A stretch of DNA of 64,000 nt, taken from contig JAIBAN010000013.1 of NCBI GenBank assembly GCA_019695185.1, forward strand, positions 45,193 through 109,192. The letters are read 5' to 3'. The position numbers and the translations under genes are program-made. The notes under the pieces were generated by a model, which did not search any database, had not been told where the DNA came from, and saw only the letters and a list, made by a program, of their open reading frames with translations. Source of the stretch: Blastocatellia bacterium (lineage in GTDB: Bacteria; Acidobacteriota; Blastocatellia; Chloracidobacteriales; Chloracidobacteriaceae). Position 1 is the first letter of the stretch; each line of letters opens with the position of its first letter. Of the stretch, positions 17,326 through 28,500 are shown piece after piece.

Positions 17326-20300
17326 TTATTTCCACTCTCCCTGAAGCTGAAACGCTGCCCAGTAATAAGGGGCACTCCATTGCGGATGCCGCAGCATTTC
17401 AATTTGAGCCTGACGCAAAGCGGCTGCCGGCGGGAGCCGGTGTTTGAACATCTGTTTGTAAAACCGGCTCATCAGTTCGGCGGTTCCCTGGTCACTGACA
17501 TTCCACAAGCTGACCACGACTCGCGGAGAACCGGCATACATAAACCCACGAGTCAGGCCAACGATGCCTTCGTTACGGACATTCTTGCCCAGACCGGTGC
17601 CACAGGCCGACAAGACCACCAAATCCGCCCCAAGGTGTAAATTGAAGATTTCCGAAAGCAGCAGGAAACCATTCTGGCGGTGGCCAGTTTGGTCGAGCAA
17701 CGAGAGCACCAGTCCGGAAAATTCCGGACGTTCGTCATTGACAAACCCATGGGTTGCCAAATGGACAATCCGGTACTGGGAAATATCGGATTCCTCCAGG
17801 GCGCTCCGGTTGGCGGCAAATCCGGTCAGGCAGCGGGCCTGATTTGATTGGACCTGATTCAGAATGGCATGGGCTTCGCGGAGCGTACCGGGTAAACGAG
17901 GAATGGTGCGGGGCGTAGTCCCTGGATTCGCTCCGACAACCACGGTTGTCGGTGACAGCGGAGTGAGGTTGCGCAGAGCCACCTGGGCTGGATTGAATTC
18001 AAACTCCGTGGCAGGGGGATTGGGTTGCGACAATCCTGCCTGAGTTGGTTTGACCCGTGGGTCATCCGGTTCAAAAACCGGGTCGGCCAAAACCAGCAAT
18101 GATTTGGATGCGGTCGGGCGTTTGGCAAATTCAGCCCGCAACAGGCCCAGGGTCGAAGCCGACGGCAGGTTGATGATTTCGTGGGAAACAATCAATGGAC
18201 TCAAAGCCGAGGACTGAGGACTGAGGACTGAGGACTGAGAACCCAAAGCCGAGGACTGAGGACTGAGGACTGAGGACTGAGAACCCAAAGCCGAGGACTG
18301 AGGACTGAGGACTGAGGACTGAGTGTTCAAAGTCGAGGACTGAGGACTGAGGACTGAGGACTGAGTGAGTTTTCCTGAACCCTGAACCCTGGACCCTAAA
18401 CCCTGCGGTTGGGGCAACGCTCCAAAAGGAATCTGTTGCAGGACTCCGTCCGAGACAATCAGCAACCGTTTTTTCCCCAGCAGATGGGCAATCGGGTCCA
18501 GTACAAGGCGGCTTAAGGTGCGGAGCGATGCGGAAGGCTGGATTGATTCTTGTGGAGTGGGTTCCTTCCGCAGGTTTCGGCTTGGGGAAGCCACCGGGAT
18601 TTGCAGTTCGCGGCAGACCTGCCGGGCAACGGTTTCGATTTCCTCCTGCGGGGCAAGCTCCACCGCATCCATGGACGTTTGGCCAACAACCCAGACGAAG
18701 CTCCGGTCCTGTGTCAATTCGTACTCAATCAAAATTGTGTTGTCATCCAGCAATTGACGCTGAATCTCTTCCAGGTTTAAGGGATGTGGCTGGGTTAAGG
18801 CGGCATAGTTGGGGCTTTTTTGCCGAATTTGGGTTTGCAGTTCCTCATAACGGACCGACAATTGTTCAATTTCAGTCCGCAGTGCCTGTTGTTCGGCGAC
18901 CGGTGCCTCCCGGTCCAGCAGGTCGTTGAGTGCTTCGGCCTTTTTCAGGCGCAGGAAGCGCAGTTTTTGTTCCTGTTCCAGCAGTTTGGGGTCCACGCCC
19001 TGAATCACCCGCTGGGACGATTGGGCCAGCAGTTCCAACAGGTTGCGCGCCCGTTTGCCTTCGCTGACAGCCAGTGCCTGGGCAGCGTAACCTGCTTGTG
19101 GTTGCTGGCGGTGCAGCTTCATGAGCAGGTCAACGTAGAATTCCAACTGGTCTTCCCGGTTGGAAAAAATCGAGGTCCGGAAATCCTGGTTGAGCGGCAA
19201 TTGATGAAATGTTTCCACCAGTTTCTGAGACTCTTCCTCCCATTGTTTGGCTGCCAACAGGTTTCCCCTGGCTGCCTCCACCAGTGCCAGGGAATGCAGC
19301 GACATGGCTTTGCTGTAAGGGCTTTCCCAGCTTTTCATCAACTCCAGGCTGAGTTTGAGATGGGCAAACGCCTGGGGCAGCAACCCGGCTTCCCGGTAAA
19401 TGTTGCCGACATTCTGGTGGATTTGGGATAGGTACCGGCGACTGTTCAATGCCTCGGCCAAGGTCACCGCCTGTTCCAGTTGTTCCGTGCCCTTGCGGAT
19501 TTCCCCTAAATCAAAAAGAAGGCTCCCCAATGATTTGCGAACTTCACCTTCGCCTTCTTTGGATGAAACTTCCTGATACATGGTCAGGGCTTTGGACAGG
19601 TATTCCATTGCCTGCGAACGGTCCGGAGGGGCTGTTTTCGTGTAAAGGATCCCCAGTTTGAGCAGCATTTCCGCCTCCCCTGACCGCTCCCCGGTTTCAC
19701 GGCGCAGATTGAGCGCCTGTTCATATTGCTTTTTGGCATTTGCAAAGTCATCAAGTTCCAGATAGGTGTCGCCCAGTTGCTGGCAGGTCCGCGACAGTCC
19801 GCGCCGGTCACCGAGCGACCGCCGCAACGGCATGGCCAGGGTGAAAAATTCAATCGCTTTTTGATAGTCGTGCCAGTTCAGGCAAATGGTTCCCAGGTTG
19901 CTGATGACCACGGCTTCGGCCCGGTGATTTTCCTCTTCGTGGTAAAGGGCACGCAGTTCTGCCATGTAGGCCATGGCCTTCCGGTGGTCGGCCACCGAGT
20001 TATGGGTATCAGCCAAGTTGTTCAGCATTGCCGCCATGCCCCGCCGGTCACCTTCCTGACGGTACCAGTCAAGCGCCTGTTGGTATCGTTTGGTGGTGAG
20101 GACCCAATCTCCCTGGGCAAAGGCCAGCAATCCCAGACTGTTGAACGTATCGGCTTTGCGGCGCAGCGGGCTGTTCAGTTCTGCCCGTTCAAGGGCCTGA
20201 TTGAGCAAAGTTTCACTGTGAGGCAGGTCGCCCAGGTCCAGGTAGCAAAGACCGAGGAAATTTAAGGTACGAGACTCTCCGTCAGTGCTTCCCAGTTTTT

Positions 20301-21012
20301 GAAAGAGCGTCAGTGCCTGGTGGAAGGCAGCCAGTGCCTGAGTGCCTTCTTCGGCTTCGCGGTCGGCGGTGCCAAGTGAAATCCAGGTGTCAGCTTCGCT
20401 GGCAAGGTCACCCGCCTTCTGCCACAGGGCAATTGCTTTTTGGTACGTGGCGGTTACGGTTGGCAGAGCCTTCCGGCCTTCGCGCCGTTTGGTGGTCACC
20501 GCTTCGGTTTCAAGCAGGCGGGCTTGTACGGCATATTCATCAGTTTCAACCGCCGGGCGCAATTCAATGAGCTTCAACCAGTAGGTCAATTTGGGTTCGT
20601 TGCGGGAGGCGTGAACCACTTCGACTCGGTACGACCCGGACATCCGGGCAATGACGCAGGCGGTTTCCTTGCCTTTGCGGGAATCATTGACATTGAATTC
20701 ACCGCAGGGTTTTCCCGCCGGGTCACTGAGGCGGACCAGCAGGTCGGCCCCGTTCTGCTCGGCCACGACGGAAAAAAACTGTCCGGCAGTGGCGCTCACC
20801 GTACAGGCGTGAATTTCACCGGCGCGCAATTCGCGCTGAAGCGGGTTGCCCACAGTCAGCGGTTGGAGGGAATTCGATTCCACCGCAGCCGGAACGGCAG
20901 TTTGGGCAAAGCCCTGCACTCCCGGCAATTGGTTTGAAGGCGACAGAACCAGACCAACCAATATTGCGGCTCCAAAGAAAAAACGGATGAGAGAAAACTG
21001 TGGCCCAGCCAT
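17326..21012 (-). CDS. exported TPR-CHAT protein (caspase-like), with in-frame heptamer repeats
   Basis: 1228 residues. Signal peptide or anchor (about 1-37), a PPC-like beta domain (about 55-150, start PLQRELRAGEIH), at least ten TPR repeats (about 180-590), a coiled linker (about 660-740), then a CHAT domain. The CHAT catalytic pair is visible as His in ATHGF (about 1084) and Cys in LSACGTG (about 1136), so it should be an active caspase/separase-like peptidase. Such TPR-CHAT proteins are common in filamentous or complex bacteria; substrates are unknown. Within the linker and early CHAT part (about 870-935), DNA repeats are translated as four 14-residue units ([14 protein letters not shown] type). 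The gene at 63334 begins with a similar PPC/TPR design. Confidence 0.85.
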   Translation of the reverse strand: MAGPQFSLIRFFFGAAILVGLVLSPSNQLPGVQGFAQTAVPAAVESNSLQPLTVGNPLQRELRAGEIHACTVSATAGQFFSVVAEQNGADLLVRLSDPAGKPCGEFNVNDSRKGKETACVIARMSGSYRVEVVHASRNEPKLTYWLKLIELRPAVETDEYAVQARLLETEAVTTKRREGRKALPTVTATYQKAIALWQKAGDLASEADTWISLGTADREAEEGTQALAAFHQALTLFQKLGSTDGESRTLNFLGLCYLDLGDLPHSETLLNQALERAELNSPLRRKADTFNSLGLLAFAQGDWVLTTKRYQQALDWYRQEGDRRGMAAMLNNLADTHNSVADHRKAMAYMAELRALYHEEENHRAEAVVISNLGTICLNWHDYQKAIEFFTLAMPLRRSLGDRRGLSRTCQQLGDTYLELDDFANAKKQYEQALNLRRETGERSGEAEMLLKLGILYTKTAPPDRSQAMEYLSKALTMYQEVSSKEGEGEVRKSLGSLLFDLGEIRKGTEQLEQAVTLAEALNSRRYLSQIHQNVGNIYREAGLLPQAFAHLKLSLELMKSWESPYSKAMSLHSLALVEAARGNLLAAKQWEEESQKLVETFHQLPLNQDFRTSIFSNREDQLEFYVDLLMKLHRQQPQAGYAAQALAVSEGKRARNLLELLAQSSQRVIQGVDPKLLEQEQKLRFLRLKKAEALNDLLDREAPVAEQQALRTEIEQLSVRYEELQTQIRQKSPNYAALTQPHPLNLEEIQRQLLDDNTILIEYELTQDRSFVWVVGQTSMDAVELAPQEEIETVARQVCRELQIPVASPSRNLRKEPTPQESIQPSASLRTLSRLVLDPIAHLLGKKRLLIVSDGVLQQIPFGALPQPQGLGSRVQGSGKLTQSSVLSPQSSTLNTQSSVLSPQSSALGSQSSVLSPQSSALGSQSSVLSPQSSALSPLIVSHEIINLPSASTLGLLRAEFAKRPTASKSLLVLADPVFEPDDPRVKPTQAGLSQPNPPATEFEFNPAQVALRNLTPLSPTTVVVGANPGTTPRTIPRLPGTLREAHAILNQVQSNQARCLTGFAANRSALEESDISQYRIVHLATHGFVNDERPEFSGLVLSLLDQTGHRQNGFLLLSEIFNLHLGADLVVLSACGTGLGKNVRNEGIVGLTRGFMYAGSPRVVVSLWNVSDQGTAELMSRFYKQMFKHRLPPAAALRQAQIEMLRHPQWSAPYYWAAFQLQGEWK
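18209..18404. repeat. heptamer repeats within the CHAT gene
   Basis: Four 42-bp units, each four GGACTGA copies plus a 14-bp degenerate pair, are followed by a short GGGTTCA-family run (18374-18404). On the coding strand every copy is in the open orientation (TCAGTCC), so the frame is kept through the insertion. The total is a multiple of three. Confidence 0.9.
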
Positions 21013-21193
21013 AAAACCTCGGTTTTGGCCATTGCAGGAAGCTGCTTCCTGTCAGGTCGAAGAAAATGGGGGCTGGTCGGGGAACGTAATGACGATTGAA
21101 AAATTTGGGAAAATTCAGGTGAGGGGCACTATACTCCAGTTGCAGCAAGTTGAAAACGGCCAGGAGTCCAAACAAGTCACTTCTTCCAACCTT

Positions 21194-21841
21194 ATGTCCA
21201 ACCGTCATTCACACACTTCTGGTGAGGTACCTGACCTTCCTTACGGTTCGATTGCCGTGGGATACGACGACGGAATGCGTTTTTTCGAACGGCGTCTTTT
21301 TGGCCACCGCCGCCGGAAGCTGATTCCCCAAGCCTCCGGCAATGTTTTGGAAATCGGCGGCGGAACGGGCGTCAACCTTCAGTATTACCAGGGCTTGGCA
21401 TCGCTGGTGCTGACCGACCCGGACCCGCTCATGATTGAACAGGCAGAGCGCAAACTGCGCCCCGGTGCCTTTCCGGTCCGGTTTGAGGTGGTTTCCGCCG
21501 AAGCCTTGCCGTTTCCCGACGGGAGTTTTGACACGGTGGTGGCAACGCTGGTTTTTTGTACGATTCCCCAGCCGGCCAAGGCTTTGGCGGAAATCCGGCG
21601 GGTGTTGCGTCCGGGCGGAAAGTTTTTATTTATGGAACATGTCCGGCCCCGCCCTTTTCCGTTGGGACTACTGGCGGATGTGCTGACACCGCTGCAAAAA
21701 CGACTGTGTGGCGGATGCCAGCTCAACCGAAAAACACTTGAAACGGTTGAGGCGGCAGGCTTTCAAGTGGTACAAAGGGAACTCTCGCGCTTCGACCTGA
21801 TCCTCTCCGGCGAAGCGATCCTCTCGCACACCGAACCTTAG
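21194..21841 (+). CDS. class I SAM-dependent methyltransferase (UbiE-like)
   Basis: 215 residues. SAM-binding motif I is NVLEIGGGTGVNLQYY (about 50), the acidic end of strand 2 is TDPDP (about 75), and VLRPGGKFLFMEHV (about 135) is the post-motif III strand. Closest in style to small-molecule or lipid methyltransferases; the substrate is unknown. ATG 21194 is preferred because the conserved part begins soon after it, but an in-frame ATG at 21089 after GGGGAA is possible. The stop is 25 bases before the propeller kinase start, suggesting cotranscription. Confidence 0.8.
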   Translation: MSNRHSHTSGEVPDLPYGSIAVGYDDGMRFFERRLFGHRRRKLIPQASGNVLEIGGGTGVNLQYYQGLASLVLTDPDPLMIEQAERKLRPGAFPVRFEVVSAEALPFPDGSFDTVVATLVFCTIPQPAKALAEIRRVLRPGGKFLFMEHVRPRPFPLGLLADVLTPLQKRLCGGCQLNRKTLETVEAAGFQVVQRELSRFDLILSGEAILSHTEP

Positions 21842-21866
21842 CGGAAACGGAAAGTGAGTCACCGTC

Positions 21867-24800
21867 ATGTGTCGCCTCCTCCACGGAGCGAAAACCGCGT
21901 TGAGTGTGGCCCTTCTGCTGTGTGTGGCAGCCTTGCCCACCTGGGCACTTGACCCGAACAAAGCCATCACCCAGTACGTCCATGACATTTGGCAGGACCA
22001 GTTGCCCCAGGTTTCGGTGCTTTCCATTGCTCAGACCCGCGACGGTTACCTCTGGCTGGGAACGTTTGAGGGGTTGGTCCGGTTTGACGGCGCTCAGGCC
22101 ACGGTCTTCAACAAATACAACGTCAGGCAGTTGCCCAGTAATTCCATTTATTCAATGTATGAAGATCGCCAGGGACGGTTCTGGCTGGGCACCGGCGGGG
22201 GCGTGGTACTGGTCAAGGATGGTGTCTATACGGCTTTTGGAACCGAACAGGGGCTGGCCAGCAACATCATCCGGGCAATTTGCGAAGACCAGCAGGGAAA
22301 CGTCTGGGTTGGCACCGAACGCGGGGTGGCCCGGTTTGACGGAACCAGGTTTATCTCTATCACCAAACAGCAGGGATTGGCCGGTAACATTACCTATGCC
22401 CTTATGTGTGACCGCGCTGGCCGGCTGTGGGTCGGTTCGCTTGACGGCGGGCTTGCCTGCATTGAGCAGGGCCGGGTGACGGCAACGCTGACGACGGCGC
22501 AGGGATTGGCCTCCAATGCCATCAACGGCTTGGTCGAAGATACTCAAGGACGACTGGTCATCGGCAGCAACGGCGGCGTGCAATATCTGCGCAACGGTGT
22601 GGTGGAGCCACGCATTCTCAGCGATAAGGATGTACATGGCACAATTCGCACCTTGTTTCTTGACCGGGAAAATTCGCTCTGGATTGGAACGGAAGGCGGC
22701 GGGCTGCATCGCTGGGCGAAGGGAAAACTGGCGAGCTACAGCATGGCGGATGGGCTGTCACATTACTTCGTGCGGTGTATTTTAGAAGACCGGGAAGGCA
22801 GTCTCTGGATTGGAACCAATGACGGGCTCAACCGGTTCCGCGAAGGCAAGTTTTTAACCTTCCACACCAAGCAGGACGACATCGCCAACACCTACGTCCG
22901 CACGGTGGCGGAAGATACGCAAGGCCGGGTTTGGATTGGCAGCGAAGGGGGCGGGGTAAGCTACCTCCGGGATGGAGCTTTTGTTACCTTCACGACCAAA
23001 GACGGGTTGCTGGCCAATTCGGTCAAGGCAGTCTATCCGGACCGGGCGGGGAATGTCTGGATTGGCACGGCTGACGGCCTCAATTGTTTCCGCGATGGCA
23101 AACTGATTGCCTACGACCAGGAAGACGGCCTGTCGGACCTCATGGTGTATGCCCTGGCCGAAGACCGCAACGGAGCGGTTTGGGTCGGGACGGTGGTGGG
23201 CCTCAACCGGTTCCAGGATGGCAAGTTTACGACCTTCACAACCCAGGATGGGCTGTCGAACAATACCATCCGCGCCATTCAGGAGGATCGGCAGGGGCGA
23301 CTCTGGATTGGCACCAACGAGGGGTTGAATTGTCTGGAAAATGGAGCCTTTCGGGTTTTTACGACCAAGGACGGATTGACCAACTCGCGGATTCTGACGA
23401 TTTATGAGGACCGGCAGGGTGACCTCTGGGTGGCCACCAATGGCGGTCTGCATCGGTATCGGGACGGGAAGTTCACGGCCTACTCGGTTGAAGACGGACT
23501 GTTTGACGATGTGTCGTTTCAAATTCTGGAGGATGAGGCCGGCTACTTTTGGATGAGTTGCAATCATGGCATCTGGCGGGTCAAACGGAGCGCCTTTGAC
23601 GATTTTGACCAAAGGCGGATCAGCCGGTTTTCCTATGACCTCTATACCAAAGCCGATGGCATGCCGGCCAATCAGTGCAACGGCGGTTCGCAGCCTGCCG
23701 GATGGCGGACCCGTGACGGCAAGCTTTGGTTTCCTACTGTGAAGGGCATCGTGGCGATTGACCCGGCCCACCTTCAGGTCAATACCCTGCCGCCGCCGGT
23801 TTTGATTGAACAGGTCAAAGTGGACAATCTTCTCATTGCGCTGACTGACAGCCTGCTTGGGCCAAACCGGGAAAAATTTGAATTTCATTACACCGGACTC
23901 AGCTATCTGGCTCCGGAAAAAGTCCGGTTTCAGTACAAACTGGAAGGCTACGACACGGAATGGACGGATGCCGGAACCAGGCGGACAGCCTATTACACGC
24001 ATATTTCACCAGGCTATTACACGTTTCGGGTCAAGGCTTGTAACAACGATGGCGTCTGGAACGAGCAGGGGGCGAGTTTCAGTTTTCGGTTGAGGCCACC
24101 ATGGTGGCAAACCTGGTGGGCCTGGTGTGCCTATATTTTGGTAGCGGGCGGGACCATTTACGGCAGCGTCCAGGCCCGGTTGCAGACCTTGCGCCGCCGG
24201 GCGGCCCGGCTTGAAACCAAAGTGGTGGAGCGAACCGCCGCGCTTTCAAAAGCTTTAGGCCAAGTGCAGGTCTCGCAGCAGGAAACCGAAAAGAAAAACG
24301 AACAACTGGAAGCCGCCCAGCGCGAGGTTGAAGCCAAAAATCGTGAACTGGACCGGAAGGTTCAGCAACTGGCTGAGAAAAACGACGAACTGGTGGCCTC
24401 GCACCAGCGGGCGGACCGGATTTTCTCCGCTTTGGCCGAGGCCCTGCCGGGAACCGTGCTCGATGGCAAATACCGCCTGGAGGAGAAAATCGGGACCGGT
24501 GGGTTTGGGGCGGTGTTTCGCGCAGTGCATGTGCAACTGGACCGCCCGGTGGCCGTCAAGGTCTTTCGCCCCGGACCGGGACATGACTCGCCGGAAGCAG
24601 TTGAACGGTTTCGCCGGGAAGGCATTTCCGCCACCAGAGTCAATCATCCCAATGCGGTTTCCGTGCTGGACTCTGGAATTTCGGCGGATGGCATTGCCTA
24701 TCTGGTCATGGAACTGCTGGTGGGACATTCGCTCACCCACGAATTGCGGGAACATGGGCCGTTGCCATTGTCCCGTTGCGCAGAAATCATCGAGCCGTTG

Positions 24801-25514
24801 TGCCACGTCTTGTCGGACGCCCACGAAGCCGGTATCATCCACCGCGACATCAAGCCCGACAATGTATTCCTGCACCAATCCAAAGACGGAGAAGTCGTCA
24901 AAGTCGTGGATTTTGGCATCGCCAAACTCATGACGGCTCCGGAAGAATCCACCTACGAAGACCTGACCCAAACCGGCGGACTCATCGGAACTCCGGCCTA
25001 TATGGCACCGGAGCGATTGCGCGGATTGGAATATGATGGGCGTGCCGATGTGTACAGTGTGGGGGTCATGCTCTATCAAATGCTGGTCGGACGTATGCCT
25101 TTTCCGGTCAAAGCCACCACCAGTGTCGTTGACATCATTTTGAAACACGTCAACGAGGAACCACCGCCGCTCCGCCGGTATAATCCACGGATTCCGGTCG
25201 AAGTAGCGGATGTGGTGGCCAAAGCACTCAAAAAAGACCCGGCCCAACGGCCTTCGGCCCGCGAAGTCGGCGAATTATTTGTCACGGCGGTGCGCGGCGT
25301 GCGACGGATTACAGGCCCCAATCCGGTTGTGAAACCGGTGACCGGAGAGTATCAGCGTCCGCCCACCATGTCGGTTGTGGCCGATGTCACAGAGCATCAT
25401 ACGATTTCGCACTGTGAAACCAGTTTCTATACGTTTGCTCATGCCGAACCTGAGATACCTCAAACCGAGCCTGGCCTGGTTATCGAAGACGCTCCGACCC
25501 CTGGCGTTGATTAA
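21867..25514 (+). CDS. propeller-sensor Ser/Thr protein kinase, copy 1
   Basis: 1215 residues. Signal peptide (about 1-27), about 14 two-component-regulator propeller repeats (DGYLWLGTFEGLVRFDG pattern, about 30-600) forming a periplasmic sensor, a Y_Y_Y domain (about 665-740), one membrane helix (about 750-770), a coiled coil (about 775-850), then a Hanks-type kinase: Gly loop GTGGFGAV (about 875), VAVKVF lysine, HRDIKPDN (about 991), DFG (about 1014), MAPERL. All catalytic residues are present. The usual output after this sensor is a histidine kinase or regulator. Here the Ser/Thr kinase is C-terminal and cytoplasmic, the reverse of the PASTA-kinase layout. A paralogue follows directly. Confidence 0.9.
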   Translation: MCRLLHGAKTALSVALLLCVAALPTWALDPNKAITQYVHDIWQDQLPQVSVLSIAQTRDGYLWLGTFEGLVRFDGAQATVFNKYNVRQLPSNSIYSMYEDRQGRFWLGTGGGVVLVKDGVYTAFGTEQGLASNIIRAICEDQQGNVWVGTERGVARFDGTRFISITKQQGLAGNITYALMCDRAGRLWVGSLDGGLACIEQGRVTATLTTAQGLASNAINGLVEDTQGRLVIGSNGGVQYLRNGVVEPRILSDKDVHGTIRTLFLDRENSLWIGTEGGGLHRWAKGKLASYSMADGLSHYFVRCILEDREGSLWIGTNDGLNRFREGKFLTFHTKQDDIANTYVRTVAEDTQGRVWIGSEGGGVSYLRDGAFVTFTTKDGLLANSVKAVYPDRAGNVWIGTADGLNCFRDGKLIAYDQEDGLSDLMVYALAEDRNGAVWVGTVVGLNRFQDGKFTTFTTQDGLSNNTIRAIQEDRQGRLWIGTNEGLNCLENGAFRVFTTKDGLTNSRILTIYEDRQGDLWVATNGGLHRYRDGKFTAYSVEDGLFDDVSFQILEDEAGYFWMSCNHGIWRVKRSAFDDFDQRRISRFSYDLYTKADGMPANQCNGGSQPAGWRTRDGKLWFPTVKGIVAIDPAHLQVNTLPPPVLIEQVKVDNLLIALTDSLLGPNREKFEFHYTGLSYLAPEKVRFQYKLEGYDTEWTDAGTRRTAYYTHISPGYYTFRVKACNNDGVWNEQGASFSFRLRPPWWQTWWAWCAYILVAGGTIYGSVQARLQTLRRRAARLETKVVERTAALSKALGQVQVSQQETEKKNEQLEAAQREVEAKNRELDRKVQQLAEKNDELVASHQRADRIFSALAEALPGTVLDGKYRLEEKIGTGGFGAVFRAVHVQLDRPVAVKVFRPGPGHDSPEAVERFRREGISATRVNHPNAVSVLDSGISADGIAYLVMELLVGHSLTHELREHGPLPLSRCAEIIEPLCHVLSDAHEAGIIHRDIKPDNVFLHQSKDGEVVKVVDFGIAKLMTAPEESTYEDLTQTGGLIGTPAYMAPERLRGLEYDGRADVYSVGVMLYQMLVGRMPFPVKATTSVVDIILKHVNEEPPPLRRYNPRIPVEVADVVAKALKKDPAQRPSAREVGELFVTAVRGVRRITGPNPVVKPVTGEYQRPPTMSVVADVTEHHTISHCETSFYTFAHAEPEIPQTEPGLVIEDAPTPGVD

Positions 25515-28500
25515 GGATTGTTGTCCGGCGGGGTACTCTTTTTTTCGGTTCTGGCTGGTGCTGGCCGGGTTATGGTGGCTGGCAACCCTGCCGGGGCTGG
25601 CCCTGGACCCCCGCAAAACCCCTACCCAGTATGTCCATGATGTCTGGCAGGACGAACTGCCTCAGGTCTCAGTGCTGGCCATCACCCAGACCCGCGACGG
25701 TTATCTTTGGCTGGGTACCTATGAAGGATTGGTCCGGTTTGACGGCATTCGGTTTACGGTCTTTAACCCGCAACAAAACAGCGGTCTGCGCAGCAATGGA
25801 ATTTTTGCTTTGTGCGAGGATGCCGCCGGACGTTTGTGGGTCGGCACGGTGGGGGGCGGATTGCTGTGTCGTGAACGGGAAACCTTTACCACGTACACCA
25901 CGGAACAGGGCCTGCCCAGCAATACGGTTCGGGCGGTCTGCACGGACGCCCAGGGAACCGTCTGGATTGGCACGGAAAACGGCCTGTGCCGCTTTGAAAA
26001 TGGGCGGTTTTCAGCATATTCAACCCAAAACGGGCTTTCCAATAACCTGATTCGTGCTTTGACGGTTGGTCCGGACGGGACCTTGTGGGTCGGCACGCTC
26101 AAGGGGTTGAATGCGTTTGCCCAGGGAAAATTTACGTCCTACAGCACCTCCAATGGTTTGACCAGTGACCAAATCACAGCCCTCTTTACTGACCGGGACG
26201 GACGCCTGTGGGTTGGAACCGGCGGGGGCGGACTGCATCGGTTTGAGCAGGGTAACTTCGTTCACGTAGGGGAAACCGATGGACTGGCCAAAGGCATCAT
26301 TCTGGCAATTTCCGAAGACCGTGACCGGAATCTGTGGATTGGAACGGACGGGAGCGGCCTGCATCGGTTGCAGGGCGGGCAGTTTACCCGGATGAGTGCC
26401 GAGGACGGCTTGACCCAGAATGCGGTTCGTTCGATTTTTGAAGACCGGGAAGGGAGTATTTGGATTGGCACCAACAGCGGGCTCAACCGGTTGCGGGATG
26501 GGAAATTCACGCTTTTTACCAAACGGGACGGGCTGGCGGATGATTATACACGGGTCATTTTTGAAGACAGCCGGGGCCGGATGTGGGTGGGCTGTGAGGG
26601 CGGCGGTTTGAGTGTTTTGGAGGGTGGGCGCTGGACGACCTACACGACCAAAACCGGATTGTCGAGCGACTTGGTGCGGACCATTTGCGAAGACCGGGAG
26701 GGGCGTATCTGGATTGGCACCAATACGGGGTTGAACTGTTTTCAGGATGGGAAATTCACCGTTTACACAACCAAGGACGGTCTTTCAAACGACAGCCTGT
26801 TTTCCCTGGCTGCCGGGCGGGACGGGCGGATTTGGATTGGCACCATTTTTGGCGGGTTGAATGTGCTTCAGAACGGCCATATCACGGTTTATACCACCAA
26901 GGAAGGGTTGGCCAACAATGCCGTCCGGTCACTTTACGAAGACCGCAGCGGCGTTTTGTGGGTGGGCACCAATGCCGGATTGAACCGGTTTGAAAACGGA
27001 AAATTCACCACCTACACAAGCAAGGACGGTCTTTCAAACGACCGGATTTTCGCTTTTTACGAGGACCGCGAGGGGGCCCTCTGGCTGGGCACCAACGGCG
27101 GGCTCAATCGCCTCAAAGACGGAAAATTCAGCAGCTATACGACTAAAGACGGCCTGCACAACGATGTGGCGTTCCAGATTCTGGAAGATAAAAACGGCAG
27201 CCTGTGGATGAGTTGCAACCGGGGGGTCTATGCGGTTCCCCGAAATGCCTTTGCCGAATACGACCGCCGCCAGATTGCCACGCTGCCCTGCGTGGCTTTT
27301 GGCAAAACCGACGGTATGCGGACCAGCCAATGCAACGGCGGGTCACAGCCTGCCGGTTGGTGCGCCCGTGACGGACAGCTTTGGTTCCCTACCGTCAAGG
27401 GCGTGGTGGTGATTGACCCCAATAATCTCAAAACCAACCCGCTGGCACCGCCGGTGCTGGTTGAAACCATGCTGGCGGACGAGCAGGTGTTGCTTCCCGG
27501 TGCCATTCCGTATTTGGATCCAGGATTGAAAAAGTTTGAGTTTCACTATACGGCGCTCAGTTTTCTGGCTCCTGAAAAAGTGACTTTCAAATACAAGCTC
27601 GAAGGTTTCGACCGGGATTGGGTGTTGGCCGGAACCCGGCGCGAAGCCTATTACACGAATATTCCGCCGGGGAGCTATACGTTTAAGGTGATTGCCTGCA
27701 ACAACGACGGGGTGTGGAACACGCAGGGGGCCCACCTGACCTTCCGGGTCCGGACACCGCTCTGGTTACAATGGTGGGCGTTGAGCTTCTACATTGTGAG
27801 CGGAGTGGGGCTGGTGTGGGGAATGATTCAGTTTCGCACCATCCGGCTGGCCCGGCAAAACGCCCGGCTGGAGTCCACCGTGCGCGAACGCACCGCAGCC
27901 TTGCAGGAGGCGTTGACCAAAATCGAAGCCTCGCAGTTTGAAACCGAACGCAAAAATGCCCTTCTCAGCCATGCCAAGAAACAACTGGAGGAAAAAAATT
28001 CCGAACTCGACAACAAGAACCGCGCTCTTGACCGCAAGGTGAAAGAAGTTGCGCAGAAAAATGACGAACTGGTCGAATCGCAAAAACGGGCGGACCGGAT
28101 TTTCACCGCCTTGGCCGAAGCCCTGCCTGGAACCGTGCTGGATGGCAAATACCGATTGGATGAAAAAATCGGTGCGGGCGGCTTTGGTGCGGTCTTTCGT
28201 TCGACCCATCTGGGGTTAAATCGTCCGGTGGCCATCAAGGTGTTCCGGCCCAGTCCGGGTAACGATTCGCCGGAAGCCGCCGAACGGTTCCGCCGCGAAG
28301 GCATGACTGCCTGTCGCATCAATCACCCGAATGCCATTCAGATTCTGGATTCAGGGATTTCTTCGGATGGAATTGCCTATCTGGTGATGGAATTGCTTGA
28401 AGGTCATCCGTTGACTGAGGAACTGCGCACCTATCGCCGTTTGTCGCTCAAGCGCTGTGTCGAGATTCTGGTTCCGGTCTGCGAAGCTCTTCAGGTTGCC

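Noticed and set aside
18209..18404. Repeats considered as a CRISPR array
   Set aside because: Units are 7 bp within 42-bp periods, with no unique spacers and no cas genes; they are translated in frame.
17326..21012. CHAT protein as part of a type III-E CRISPR or defence system
   Set aside because: No CRISPR, effector or other defence genes nearby; it has an export signal and TPR array typical of stand-alone CHAT proteins.
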